Assembly: GCF_910592395.1 (NCBI RefSeq)
Contig: NC_088323.1
Coordinates: 15,177,501-15,241,500 of the forward strand
Reading direction: 5' to 3'
DNA length: 64,000 nt
From: Lineus longissimus
Taxonomy: Eukaryota; Nemertea; Pilidiophora; Heteronemertea; Lineidae
The position numbers were made by a program, and so were the translations under genes. Each line of letters begins with the position of its first letter. Within the stretch, counting starts at the first letter, position 1. Below are positions 13,601 to 27,200 of the stretch, one piece after another. The notes beneath the pieces were generated by a model, which did not search any database, was not told where the DNA came from, and saw nothing but the letters and a program-made list of their open reading frames with translations.

Positions 13601-16600
13601 ATTTCAAGTTTCGAATTTCAAATCCATTCGAAAATGCCCTAAATCTCTCATCCAAAAGTATTGCAAGTCAACCTCATTCCCAGTACCTTTTGTTCTCATT
13701 TTCGCCACCTGAAGCCGGGGTTGGAGATGAAGCTGTGGATTTCTTATCGTCGGGTTCGAATACGTCGCCGTCTTCGCTATCCTCGGACTCGGAACTTGAT
13801 CTACCATGCACAAAAATAGCAACATGCACAAGCGACAATATAAAGCTATCTGGGAAAGTCCGATATCTGGAAACGTTTCCAAATATTGAACTTTCCCAAA
13901 CTGAAAGCAAGCAAACAAACAAAAGTAGGTTTTCAGACCCTCTGGACATTTTTCGATATCATCACACAAAGCGTCGTGCAAATGAGCGATTTAAAAACGC
14001 AGTTACTGCGATAATTATCACAGCTGTGTGCGACAAAAGCATCTCTTGTCTACGGGTGAACCGGTAGTCGTTGCAGCGACCTGCGATGACAGTCGCAAAC
14101 AAGCGATTATTGTCGCATGCGATCGAAATCGCTTGTCTGCGAGAACGTAACAGATCAAGTTTTGGGTTCAATAACAACTGGTACTGCTTTTTTTGTGAAA
14201 ATTTACGAGTTGAACTTGAGGTTGATTGGTTGCAGGCGGGGCAGCTAAAATGACGATTTCTGAGGATGGTCTGAAATCCAAGAATGACAACACCAAAAGA
14301 AGGGAATGGCAGGGTATTTTCCATCCAACACTGAATACAGGGTCCTTTAACAACTTGGGAGGGTAGGTAGCAAATCTTTGGACAGCAGTATAAACAAATT
14401 TCAGGACAGGAGTGATAAATTTCAGGATAGGAGTGATAAATTTCAGGATAGGAGTACAAATTTCAGGATAGGAGTACAAATTTCAGGATAGGAGTACAAA
14501 TTTCAGGGTAGGAGTACAAATTTCAGGATAGGGGCAGAAACAAAAATTTACAAATGACGGAGTTTGATAGAGTGATCCATGCAAAATATACAAATATACC
14601 AGAGAGGATTATGACAGCGCCCAGATAAGAAATTCACACAACTTTTCATGTGAAAATCCAGCCCTAGGTTGTAAAGTATGCTTCTAAAATAAAATGTTTT
14701 TTCCGATTTGGAAAATTCAAAGTTCGACGGAGTGTGGAGGCAGAGATTTGTTCATTGCTGCAGTCAATTTAAAGCGAACTGGAATCGCCGAGCGATTTAT
14801 TCAACTTTTCGACTTTCACCGCCCGAGAAAGTCAAACTTCCAACTTCCATTTCGAGTTCAGATTTGTAGCTCCGCCCCCAGTGCCCGAGCATGCGCAGTT
14901 CAATTTGTTATTATTGAGAATCATGTGAGAATCACGTGAGTCATGCGATCTTTCATTCATGAATTTTCGTAGTAAATTCCATAGTAGTGACGTCACTGAA
15001 TGATTGACAGCTAGGCGCCATGTTTCATTCATGCCTCGTTCTGATCACCCGATATGCGGGAAATGAAAACGAGGTCATACGAACTGGCTTGGCGGTTCCA
15101 GTTCGCTTTAAACCCTTTTAAGTAGGGGTGAAAACAGAAATTCTCCAAAAATCAGAAGAAGTCCCCTGACCAGAGTCGAGACAATATGTTCATAACATAA
15201 AATTAGTCTTTAAATTCTGGGTACCGGTACTTTACTCAATGAGGGATTATCATGTTCTTCTTCGATCGCACTTAATATTAAAAAAAAAATTTCTGACCTT
15301 TTCAGATCGAGGATTGAGGCCAATTAAGCGACAGAAAAACAAAATGCACTTAATGCACACACAGCAATGAGCATCTACATGTAAATCCAAATCTCTCACT
15401 CTATCAAAATGCTTGCTTCTCACCGAAAAATTCTTTTTCACAGGCCACAGATCAAGAATTTTTTCATGTAAGACATTTAATCCTGCCTATATGCCTCACA
15501 AACGTGCATTTATTTTCAAACATGCATCAAATTTTAATTCTTTGTTTAAATTTTTATAAATCAGAGCAAAATTTATTTCTATTTTTATCACGTTTCAAAA
15601 TGTCCCCCCCCCCCAGGAAATCGGTTCATGACAGTAAAAAATACAACAACTTGACCAAAAGAAGTGAATGAAGCATTTTCCGAGATGTTCTTCAAATTGT
15701 AAACAAACATATTTAAAAAGACGTCTACTCAAGGAGAGCCAATCAAATACGAGTATCCCAATCGCCATGGAAACGTACCTATTTGATTCCGATTCTTCTT
15801 CGGACTTCTCTGCAATTAACGCGCTAGCTGACGACGTCGACACAGTCTTTTTATTTTTCTCCGCTGAAAATATTTTCATCAAAATTTCAGATTTTTTCAT
15901 CTCGACATCATTGGTCAGAAACGTAGGTCAAACGTCAAAGACAGTAGAACCTCTCTATAAAGGACACCCTCGGAACTGACAAGTGCTGTCCTTAATAGAG
16001 AGGTGTCCTGATTAGAGAGGTCAAAATGAATGGCAAGAACCAATTTGGGACCAAAACTAGTGTCCTTAATGGAGAGGGTGTCCTTAATAGAGAGGTGTCC
16101 GCTGAGGGAGGTTCCGCTGTATATGGCGATATATTTTGGACGATTTTGCAATAAAGCTCAAAAGTTAATCACTGCACTCCTGTTCAATAGTCAAGTCCTC
16201 GAGCATGACGCTTAGCCCTGCAATTTTTGTCTTCACCGTAAAGTCCACATCACATCAGTGATACGGTAAAGTCAAGTCTGCCGGTAACCAGCATGAGCAA
16301 ACAGTCAAGCAGACAGGAAATAAAATCTAACAGCACTATAAATTATAATCCATTCGTGCCATTAAAGAGTCATAAACGAAATAAGCAGGGCATTTCCCAC
16401 ATGAACATTTCCTGATTTCTGTGAATAAGACAAGGAAGCTGTTGCAGAAATTGGACCAGCATCCACCACCTTGCAACGGTCTTTGATTCAACTCGGGAGG
16501 AAAAGATTGGAGCTGGACACTTGGGATAACAACTTCATTTATACATTACATCCAAATGCCAAAAACTATATTAGTTATAAATGGTCTACTTATATCGTCT

Positions 16601-18207
16601 ACGAGTTCTAAATTTGTTATTTGACGACTTTGAACCCGAGTTTAACCCTTCAGGACGAGTCTCGCAAAATTGCGAGCACCGCAATACCTCCATTCTTGAC
16701 GAGTCTTGCAAAAATTCAAGATCGACGATCTTTTCACTGCATCGGTTTCCCAGTCATTTCTAATGCCGATCCACATTTTTTAACTGCTCGGAGGGGATTC
16801 CCGACATCCTGGGGAATACCTTTTCGATTCATGCCAACTTCATAGCGATTCTTGCAAAGCCGTTATTTTGCTTTCAAAAACTTTCGATTTTGGACGAAAA
16901 AAATTTGAAAAATATCCACTCCAGAGCGGAGGTTCAGGAAAAAATATTCAGTCCTGAAAGGGTTAAACCTAGTGGATGATGATGGACTCTACTCTATGGG
17001 GACTGCAGCACACAATAACTCTAGTTCTGCATCAAACCTTTGTCACTTTCTTCCTCAATAGCATTCCGCGAAGTTACTATTTATAGCTCACAAGGTCATT
17101 TACATAAGATATTGATGACGTTTTAGTCACGTGACAGTCGGACATCGACACTTATTTCTACGCATTTGAGCTTATTTCAAAGTCAATTATCTTTGACCCT
17201 GCATTGTTTTTAGCATGAATGATACCATAGAGTCAGAGAGAGAAATATTCAGAACAATTATGTAGTATTTCCAACACTCGGACATGTGCCAGATTGAATC
17301 TAACTGCCCTAGTTAGAAAGCCTGAATCCATTACGAAACCGCATGTTTGTCCGACATTGCCTGTAATTCAGCGATGGGGAAATAGAGGGCAGCAGCTGCA
17401 ATGACGTCATCTTCGCGGAATGCTATTGAAATTTCAGGAGTTGTGTTAAATGGTCTACCCTTATAGTTTATCACAATAAAAGTCTAATTTTGATGATTGA
17501 AAACCTGAGTCTAAATTTGGTGGACACTGCAACGATGACCGCAGCCTACTGCCACTTTCAATTCTCGATCTGATACCCACCTTTTTTACTTTCCTCTTCC
17601 ATTTTCGCCGCCTTCAGGATATTACACTTCATCAGGTCTGGCGGGATCATGGCCGCGCCGCTAACAAACTTGACCTGGTTATTCTTGAAGCTATTCACGT
17701 CGTTCGTGATGTTGGCCTTGGCTGGTGACGGCTTTGACTCGTCTAGGCCTTTGAGACGTGCCTGGGCGTGCTCAGAAGATTCTGAAAACAAACCAAGAGA
17801 CACCTTGATTACTCAATTTGGTATCTTTGTACTGTGATTTCATTGCATTTGTGCCAATCATGGATTTAAAGGGAACTGGAACCGCCGAGCGATTTATTCA
17901 ACTTTTCGACTTTCACCGCCCGAGAAAGTCAAACTTCCAACTTCCTATTCGAGTTCAGATTTGTAGCTCCGCCCCCAGTGCCCGAGCATGCGCAGTTCAA
18001 TTTGTTATTATTAAGAATCATGTGAGAATCACGTGAGTCATGCGATCTTTCATTCATGAGTTTTCGTAGTAAATTCCATAGTAGTGACGTCACTCAATGA
18101 TTGGCAGCTAGGCGCCATGTTTCATTCATGCCTCGTTCTGATCACCCGATACGCGGGAAATGAAAACGAGGTCATACGAACTGGCTTGGCGGTTTCAGTT
18201 CCCTTTA

Positions 18208-18251
<44 letters not shown>

Positions 18252-18252
18252 A

Positions 18253-18289
<37 letters not shown>

Positions 18290-21200
18290 CAAAGTCGCAC
18301 ATCTCGGATGCCAATTTCCCTCACCTTTCAAACTGACATCATTCGGCGCCGCCAAATTCACATTATTCGGCGTCGGTGGTGGCGACGCCGTGCCAGACTT
18401 CGCCGACTTGTCCGATGTAACGGAAACACTCCGAGCTGGCGTCTTCTCCGAAACAGAACCACCTCCTTTGATCAGATTATCTAATCGTAAGAGGGCGGCC
18501 GTCGGTGTCGTCCCTGTGCCACTAGGAGTCGCCTCGCCATTCGGGACATTGTCGGTCGTCGTTTTAGCAGGCGGAGTTTTGACTGTTGGCGAGGCGGGCG
18601 CCACTTCTGCTGTTGTTGTTGTTGGCCTGTAGGAGAACGATATGTTCGAATGAGATTTTCAACTTTAATAAAATTTTTTCTAAGCTTATAACTCCGTACT
18701 ACAAGATTGAAACTTCAGCGCAAGTCCATCCTGAGCAGCATTCTGGGGGCTAATATCCTTATATTTGACCCCCCCCCCCCCCCCCCACTAGTCATAGTTT
18801 GATCACAATCACAATGGGCTTCCCCCCCCACTTTAGTCGCACAAATTTGCAATCCATGACAATACAACTACAGTAGCACCTCTCTATCAAGGACACCCTC
18901 AGGACAGACAGATGTTGTCCTTAACAGAGAGGTGTCCTGATAAGAGAGGTCAAAGTGAATGGAAACATTAAAAAAAGGGGCCAGAAAAAGTGCTCTTGAT
19001 AGAGAAAATGTCCTTAAAAGAGAGGGTGTCCTTAATAGAGAGGGTGGCCTGAAAAGACAGGGTGGCCTGAAAAGAGAGGGTGGCCTTAAAACAGAGGGTG
19101 GCCTTAAAAGAGAGGGTCGCCTTAAAAGAGAGGGTGTCCTTAATAGAGAGGATGTCCTTAATTGAGAGGGGCTCCTTAATAGAGAGGGGCTCCTTAATAG
19201 AGGGTGTCCTTAATAGAGGGTGTCCTTAATAGGGGGGCTGTCCTAAATAGAGAGGTGTCCGCTAAATGAGGTTCCACAGACATGTAATATTAGATTAGGG
19301 ACATACTTAGCCGCTTCTTGGGCTGCGGCCTGCTGTGCCTCTCGTCTCTTCTTAGCCTCTTCCTCAGCCTTCATCATGGCCGCCCGTTCCCGCTCAAGGC
19401 GTTCAAACGTCGGCCGGCGCGAGTAACGTTTACTCGCCTTGCGTTCAAAACGTACCGTGCGCCGCGCTGAGTTTAACGTCGTATTCTGGAATTCTGTTTT
19501 ACCACTGGAAGTAAGATGAGCAGAGAGGTTAAGGAGAGGTTCAGATCTGGACTCAAGAACGAAAACTTTTTTAGACAATTTTACGTTTGCAAAAATTAAG
19601 CGGCCGAAAATTTGGCGGGTTACAGGATGGGATTAGGAATTTTGCTCACCTGAACCTAAACCTGGATCCCATCCGTAAGAAGTCTTGTCGATTCCCTCGA
19701 GTCCGCACAGGGCCTTTCAACCGGAAGAATGCGTGATGTTCGACAGCACACTTCCACAGGTGTTTGCAAGCCTTCTTGTTCATGAGTCGAAAGACGAAAC
19801 TGTGCTCCTGCTCTTTACCCTAAAACAACGACAACAACGTTCGATGCGGCCAATAAGGAATCTGTCCACAGAGGTTTATCAAAAAAATTTAAAAATCCAA
19901 AATGTAACCTAGTTCCAATCCTTTTTACCAGCTCTGATTTTCAAAATACGGTTAAAATTTACAATCCCCGATCGGAAATGACGTAGTTTGATCGCATTCA
20001 ACTATAAATCCATTGAAACAGTGGTGCTTTGTTAGTCAACCGATGACCTTTTTTTGGGGTGTGATCGGGGATTGTAAACTCATTCCCAAAATACTTCTGG
20101 ACCAATAGGGATACTATCCACTAGTATGTGAATTTTGGATGAGAACTGCTTTAGAATTTTCAGCATATGAAGGGCTAAAAAAAATAAATACCTAGAACCT
20201 CCCGTTAAGGACACCCTAGGGACTGAAAAGTGCTGTCATTCACAGAGAGGTGTCCTGATAAGAGAGGTCAAATTGAATGGAAACCAATTTTGGACCAAAA
20301 CCAGTGTCCTTAGTAGAGTGGGCCATAATAGAGAGGTGTCCGCTAAGGGAGGTTCCACTGTAGATATTTTTGTAATCTCTATACCTGTTCGTCGTCTTCG
20401 ACAACCTGCAGGGTCAACTTCCGACTCTGGAAATCGAGTTTCGTAATCTTCGGCCTGAAATGGAGAATGGTCAAAATAGATCAACATACGTCACTAGAGA
20501 TCGCAGCACATCCCTCATGGAGGACGTCATAACCAGTTAGTAGGCACCAAAACAGATAGAGTTGTCTCGTTTAATAGAACCTCCATATTAAGGACACCCT
20601 TAGGAATGATATGAACCATACTGTCCTTAATAGAGAGGTGTCCTGATTAGAGAGGTCAAATTGAATGGAAACAACCACTATGGGCCCAAAACTAGTGTCA
20701 TTGATAGAGAGGTGTCCTTATTAGAGAGGTTCGAATGTACAGTAGAACCTCTCTGACTGACAAGTGCTGTCCTTAATAGAGAGATGTCCTGATTAGAGAG
20801 GTCAAAGTGAATGTTAACAACCAATTTTCAATTTCAATTTGGATCAAACATGGTGTCCTTGATAGAGAGGTTGTCCTTAATAGAGAGGTCCGACAGTACT
20901 TCTAATTATTAGTAACATTTTCCAGTTAATTATACAAAATGTCACAGTCACAGGACACAGAAAGGGTTTTTCTGATCTTAATCATGACAGAGACGGAGAT
21001 AAACTTGTTTCATCCGACTCAAGGCCCAAAATAGGATTTTCTGACGTCCGATTTTGAGGAAAAGGTTCCGAGTATTTATTTTAAAGCAGTGATTACAAGT
21101 ACAGTGGAACCTCCCTTAGCGGACACCTCTCTATCAATGACAACCTCTCTATCAAGGACACTATGTTTGATCCAAATTGAAATTGAAAATTGGTTGTTAA

Positions 21201-24200
21201 CATTCACTTTGACCTCTCTAATCAGGACACCTCTCTATTAAGGACAGCACTTGTCAGTCCCAAGGGTGTCCTTAATAGAGAGATTCTACTGTAGATATTC
21301 TGACGGCTGTCACTCAAAGGTGAACTGAGCAGAACCAAGGGTACATTAGGTGGAAGTTTCAGTCATCAACCCTTAGATTGTGGGGTAGGGCACTCAATGT
21401 TTTCCCCGACTGTTAAAGGACTCCGTTCGTAATTACTGGTGGTCCAGTTAAATAGAAATACACTAAAACACAATGCCCTAGTGCAGTTATTGTGAGTACA
21501 AATTTGTTTAAACTTGGTATTCATAGTATTTGTATATCAGTCTACACAACGGCAATGTTGGAATTTATATTTTGTACGTATTTCTGCAATTGGACATTTT
21601 TGAATTCAATTACAAATTCAACATTTTAAACGAACGGCGTACGCCTTTAAGAACAATCGCCAACCCTATTGTAAATCACAAAATATTTACGCCAATTAAT
21701 TTCCATGACCAAAAAAAAATGTTACACTCTATGTTTTTTGATGGATTCGGAATTTCTTGTTTTTCCAATACAGAAATATTTTTTCACGTTTTAAAATTTT
21801 TCACCAATCTTGGTCAAGAAATCCGCTAAAATGAACCGTCAAGCAAATTAGGCGTGTTAAAGTACCAACCAAACTCCACAAGGCATCGAACCTCACCAGA
21901 AAAATAATCCAATTTTTTGCGCGCCCTCAAATACGAGAATACCAGTTGGCGTCAATCCTAAGTGATACTCCTGACCGTCGCGGCCCATGACGATGTGCAT
22001 ATCAACACCATACATCTCCAACCACTTCGCCTTATTGAGATAGTTCATTTCAGCCTGTGCCGGAGTCTGATTTTTACATTTCTTGAAATGTTCGATCGCA
22101 GCGAGTTCCATGGTGTCTGTTTGCTGGGGGAGGAAACGGAATTCGGATACCAGTGCGGGCGTGTGCATGGTTTCATCATAATCTCCTAGTTCAGCTGAAA
22201 TAGAGACAACAGTCGTATTAACCTCATGAATCCCATGGCTTGAAAACCCCAGGATCCTAGGGTTGGGAAATTCGGTCTGACTTCACGATGTATAGCGCCC
22301 GAATACAACCGCCAAAGTCCAGTACCGAGGCGCCATCTACCAGGCATGCTCTAACTGACCCTACTGTACATCAAACACGCTAAAACAAGCAATAAAATAG
22401 CGTCCCAGCTCCAGGGAATAAAAATATCACCGAGACCGACCTGTCGGTCGTTGGGAAAAAATGTTACTTCAAAATGACCGACTGCTCGGTCACCGGGATT
22501 CAAGAGGTTAAAGTTAAAGTTTTGGGTTTCGAGTCTGAAATCAACAACGATATAGGTTATCATTCGACTTTAAAATTTTACCACCCGTCTGTCCTGAAAT
22601 CATTCAGACCTCAGATTAGCCACTTAACCAGCGCTGTAATCTGAGACTTCCTGACCGGTACCCATTTATACACCTGGGTGCAGAGGCAAATGAGACAAAG
22701 GGACCTGCCTACAGTCTCACGCCAATAGAGGGATTGAACCCAGGAGCTCTTGACCGCTAGTCGCGAGTCCCAGCCACTACACCACAGTAGCTCAGTTATA
22801 TTAAGTTATACTGCGAACTGCAACTTAAATTGCATGCAATGATAGTTGCTCCTTTGTGGAACTCATAGGCTCACATATCACTTGGCTCTGAGGCTCCCAA
22901 GTTCATCAACAATGTCCTTGCTATATGTTACCTTTGAGTATATCTACTTACATTGTAATGCTAGAGCGGAGAGCTCGACAGCTGTTTCAAAAGGACTTGG
23001 CAGCTGTACTTGTAGGCTGTGTACTTACATTGTAATGCTAGAGCGGAGAGCTCGACAGCTGTTTCAAAAGGACTTGGCAGCTGTACTTGTAGGCTGTGTA
23101 CTTACATTGTAATGCTAGAGCGGAGAGCTCGACAGCTGTTTCAAAAGGACTTGGTAGCTGTACTTGTAGGCTTTGTACTTACATTGTAATGCTAGAGCGG
23201 AGAGCTCGACAGCTGTTTCAAAAGGACTTGGTAGCTGTACTTGTAGGCTGTGTAATTACATTGTAATGCTAGAGCGGAGAGCTTGACAGCTGTTTCAAAA
23301 GGACTTGGCAGCTGTACTTGTAGGCTTTGTACTTACATTGTAATGCTAGAGCGGAGAGCTCAATAGCTGTTTCAAAAGGACTTGGCAGCTGTACTTGTAG
23401 GCTGTGTACTTACATTGTAATGCTAGAGCGGAGAGCTCGACAGCTGTTTCAAAAGGACTTGGTAGCTGTACTTGTAGGCTTTGTACTTACATTGTAATGC
23501 TAGAGCGGAGAGCTTGACAGCTGTTTCAAAAGGACTTGGCAGCTGTACTTGTAGGCTTTGTACTTACATTGTAATGCTAGAGCGGAGAGCTCAATAGCTG
23601 TTTCAAAAGGACTTGGCAGCTGTACTTGTAGGCTTTGTACTTACATTGTAATGCTAGAGCGGAGAGCTCAACAGCTGTTTCAAAAGGACTTGGCAGCTGT
23701 ACTTGTAGGCTTTGTACTTACATTGTAATGCTAGAGCGGAGAGCTCAACAGCTGTTTCAAAAGGACTTGTTAGCTGTACTTGTAGGCTGTGTACTTACAT
23801 TGTAATGTTAGAGCGTAGAGCTCGACAGCTGTTTCAAAAGGACTTGGTAGCTGTACTTGTAGGCTTTGTACTTACATTGTAATGCTAGAGTGGAGAGCTC
23901 GACAGCTGTTTCAAAAGGACTTGGTAGCTGTACTTGTAGGCTTTGTACTTACATTGTAATGCTAGAGCGGAGAGCTCGACAGCTGTTTCAAAAGGACTTG
24001 GTAGCTGTACTTGTAGGCTTTGTACTTACATTGTAATGCTAGAGTGGAGAGCTCGACAGCTGTTTCAAAAGGACTTGGTAGCTGTACTTGTAGGCTTTGT
24101 ACTTACATTGTAATGCTAGAGCGGAGAGCTCAACAGCTGTTTCAAAAGGACTTGGCAGCCGTCCTAGTAGGCTGTGTACTTACATTGTAATGCTAGAGTG

Positions 24201-27200
24201 GAGAGCTCGACAGCTGTTTCAAATGGACTTGGAAGCTTTACTTGTAGGCTTTGTACTTACATTGTAATGCTAGAGTGGAGAGCTCAACAGCTGTTTCAAA
24301 AGGACTTGCTAGCTGTACTTGTAGGCTTCGTACTTACATTGTAATGCTAGAGCGGAGAGCTCGACAGCTGTTTCAAAAGGACTTGGCAGCCGTCCTTGTA
24401 GGATGTCTATTTTAAGCTGCAGGAAAAATTGATACCTGAAAGACAAATAAAAAAAATTATCACCAACTTGATCTCAGCCTTGAGGTAGCATTGTCATGGA
24501 GGACCCAGTTGCTCAACTGTCGTTACGAACTTTGTGTCGATACCCCCAACTTCTTTGCTGGTGCCTAAAAGTATCCATAGTGCCCTCTGGTGGGCACCCA
24601 TAGCAGCCTGATGATGTGATGAGGATTACGTGTTGAGATGGGGACAAGGGGGATGTTCTGCCATTGAGAACAGCCCAGATTGGTGCAGATCATGCAATTT
24701 GGGTTTTGTCCAACAGCTATGTCAGGAAATCATTTCTCTTTGGAAAAAGCATTTCCACTTTTACAAAGCATTTTCCACCGAGAAAATAGCATTTTCCACT
24801 TAGAAAATAGCATTTTCCACTTAGAAAATAGCATTTTTCACTTAGAAAATAGCATTTTCTGCTTAGAAAATAGCATTTCCAACTAAGAAAATAGCATTTT
24901 CCGCTTAGAAAATAGCATTTTGTGCTAAGATAATAGCATTTACCACTTAGAAATTAGCATTTTTTCGCCTCAAATAGCATTTTCCACTCAGGAAGTAGCA
25001 TATTTCACGAATAAAATGAAAATTTTCACTTGAACACATTAAACACATTGAACACATCAAAAAAGCTTGAATGCCATGTCTGACAGTAGAACTACATGTA
25101 TGTCCCGAGTGAGATCAAAATACTCACATTGAAAGACATCTTTCTTCTTTTTTACTATTAATCATTCTAAAGTGCCACAAGAAATCGTCTGCACAATACA
25201 CAATGTATAGCAAGACATTTTATTTGTTGGAGCAAATATTATCAAAATCCAGTAAGTAATGATGATTGTCACAGTGTTTGTCTGAGGACTGATAAACCTG
25301 TAGGGGGTCTTGTAACGGTATGCCTAGGTATGCCTGAGCGGTATCATGCCTCGGATGTTAACGTCATACCTACCAGGACTTTTTACAGACAGTTTACAAG
25401 ATTGAGCCACACGACTGGGGTCCCTTCAAGGAAAACCTGTTCTCAGAGTAGGCCTACAGTTGACTCTCCCTCAGCAGACACCTCCCTATTAAGGACAATC
25501 TCTCTATTGAAGACACTAAATTTGATCTCAAATTGGTTGTTTTGATTCAATTTGACCTTTCTAATCAAGACACCTCTCTATAAGGACAACCTCTCTATTG
25601 AAGACACTAAATTTGATCCCAAATTGGTTGTTTCCATTCAATTTGACCTCTCTAATCAAGACACCTCTCTATAAGGACAGCACCTGCCAGGCTCGAGGGT
25701 GTCCTTAATAGAGAGGGTTCAATGAATCCAAAACATAACTGCACTGTGTGCTCCAAAACAGGGACAAAACAGCCCTACATGGCCCCGTTGTTCAAAATAA
25801 GTTTAATCACTAATGCTAGTGTCAACTTAGCCTGGCGATATCTCCTTTGAACTGTTAACCCTTAGCCTTATCGCCAAATTACATTAGCCAAAGTTAGTGA
25901 CACAACTTGTTTCTAACAACGGGCTAAATTCTTGCTAAAGTGCAAAACATCAAAAAAGACCGAAAGACAAGGGGACCGAACTTTTCCACTCAAGAGAAAA
26001 CCGTATTGGCTGACTTGGTGCTAGGTGAGATTGGCGTGCTTCGCACCAGGTTCAGCCAGGACGTAACAAAGAGGATTAAAGATGCAAAGTGGGTCGAGAT
26101 TGCAGCTACCATCTCTGTAATGGGTGTTTGTGCAAGAAGCCCCAAAGCATGTCGTGAAAAATTGAACACCATGCTCAGCGAGGAAGGCCTACTCAAAGCA
26201 GATGAGGCACCAGTCCGGAACCGGAGGGGAGGACGGCTCTTCATTGATCCTGTTCTAGAGCTGATCATCAGTAAATTTGAAAAGGATGCCAGCTAACGCC
26301 AAGTTAAAGATAACGTTAGATTTAACTTAGGGTTTTAGGTGTTAACTTTAACTAGCAGACCACTTACACACAAATAATGACATTGTGCTGATGTAGTGAT
26401 GACATCACAGATCTGTGTGTACTTTTGGGTGGAGGGAATTTTAAGGTAGTTGAGAAGAGTTGTTCATGGAGAACAGATTGAGTCAGGAGGACATATTATC
26501 TAGAGGATAAACTATACCAGTACATGACAAAGAATGATCACAAGCAAGAGACCTGGGCCGGCCCATCATATGGAGTGACTGTGTGAGTGGAATACAACCA
26601 ATGTCAGTAAATAATGACAAACTTTTCATTAGGTAAGTTAAATCTAACGTTAAAGAGAACGCTAATATTGTTTGAACAACTCAAAATAAAACTTGATGTT
26701 ATCTTAACGCCAAGTTAGGAATTTTAACGTTAAGTTTTCTTTAAAAATGTATAATTCTTTTGAACAAACGGGCTCTGGTATGTAAGCTTCATCCCGTTGG
26801 ACTGTGAGACTGAGAGCAACTTTACTTTTGACAACCTACCGTGTTAATTCTTCATGTAAACTGTTTGGCTCGGATGAATAAAATTTGACTCGAAATCGAA
26901 ACGTATACGGCGGACCGACTGAAAAGAGAAAAGTTGAAGAAGAAGATAAATGGACTGTTTGAAAACCACAAAACAATTTGTGATCCACCACGGCAAAATG
27001 AGTCGCACATCGCACAGAAGATGAGCCTAAAATGACACCAGGAGATAATGGAAGAAATTGATAAACTTATATTTCACAAAAGGCAGATTATAGTGAAATG
27101 AACAACCAGTCCGTCTCAACATGTCAAGCTCGGAACGACATGCGACTCATTTTACCATGGCGGGTCACATTTGATTGACCAGAAGAAAATACTGTAAATT

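Noticed and set aside
18084-18632. ORF with a poly-Asp tract
   Set aside because: Reads through a MITE, a (GAT)n tract and the antisense of FERM exon 10.
22846-23112. Plus-strand ORF in the 77-bp array
   Set aside because: Antisense of the exon-derived repeat.
24475-24540. Possible missing FERM exon 4 (a CTGGGTCCTCCATGA stretch resembling IGPP)
   Set aside because: A stop follows at once, the rest of the expected strand is absent, and there is no donor in the right phase.
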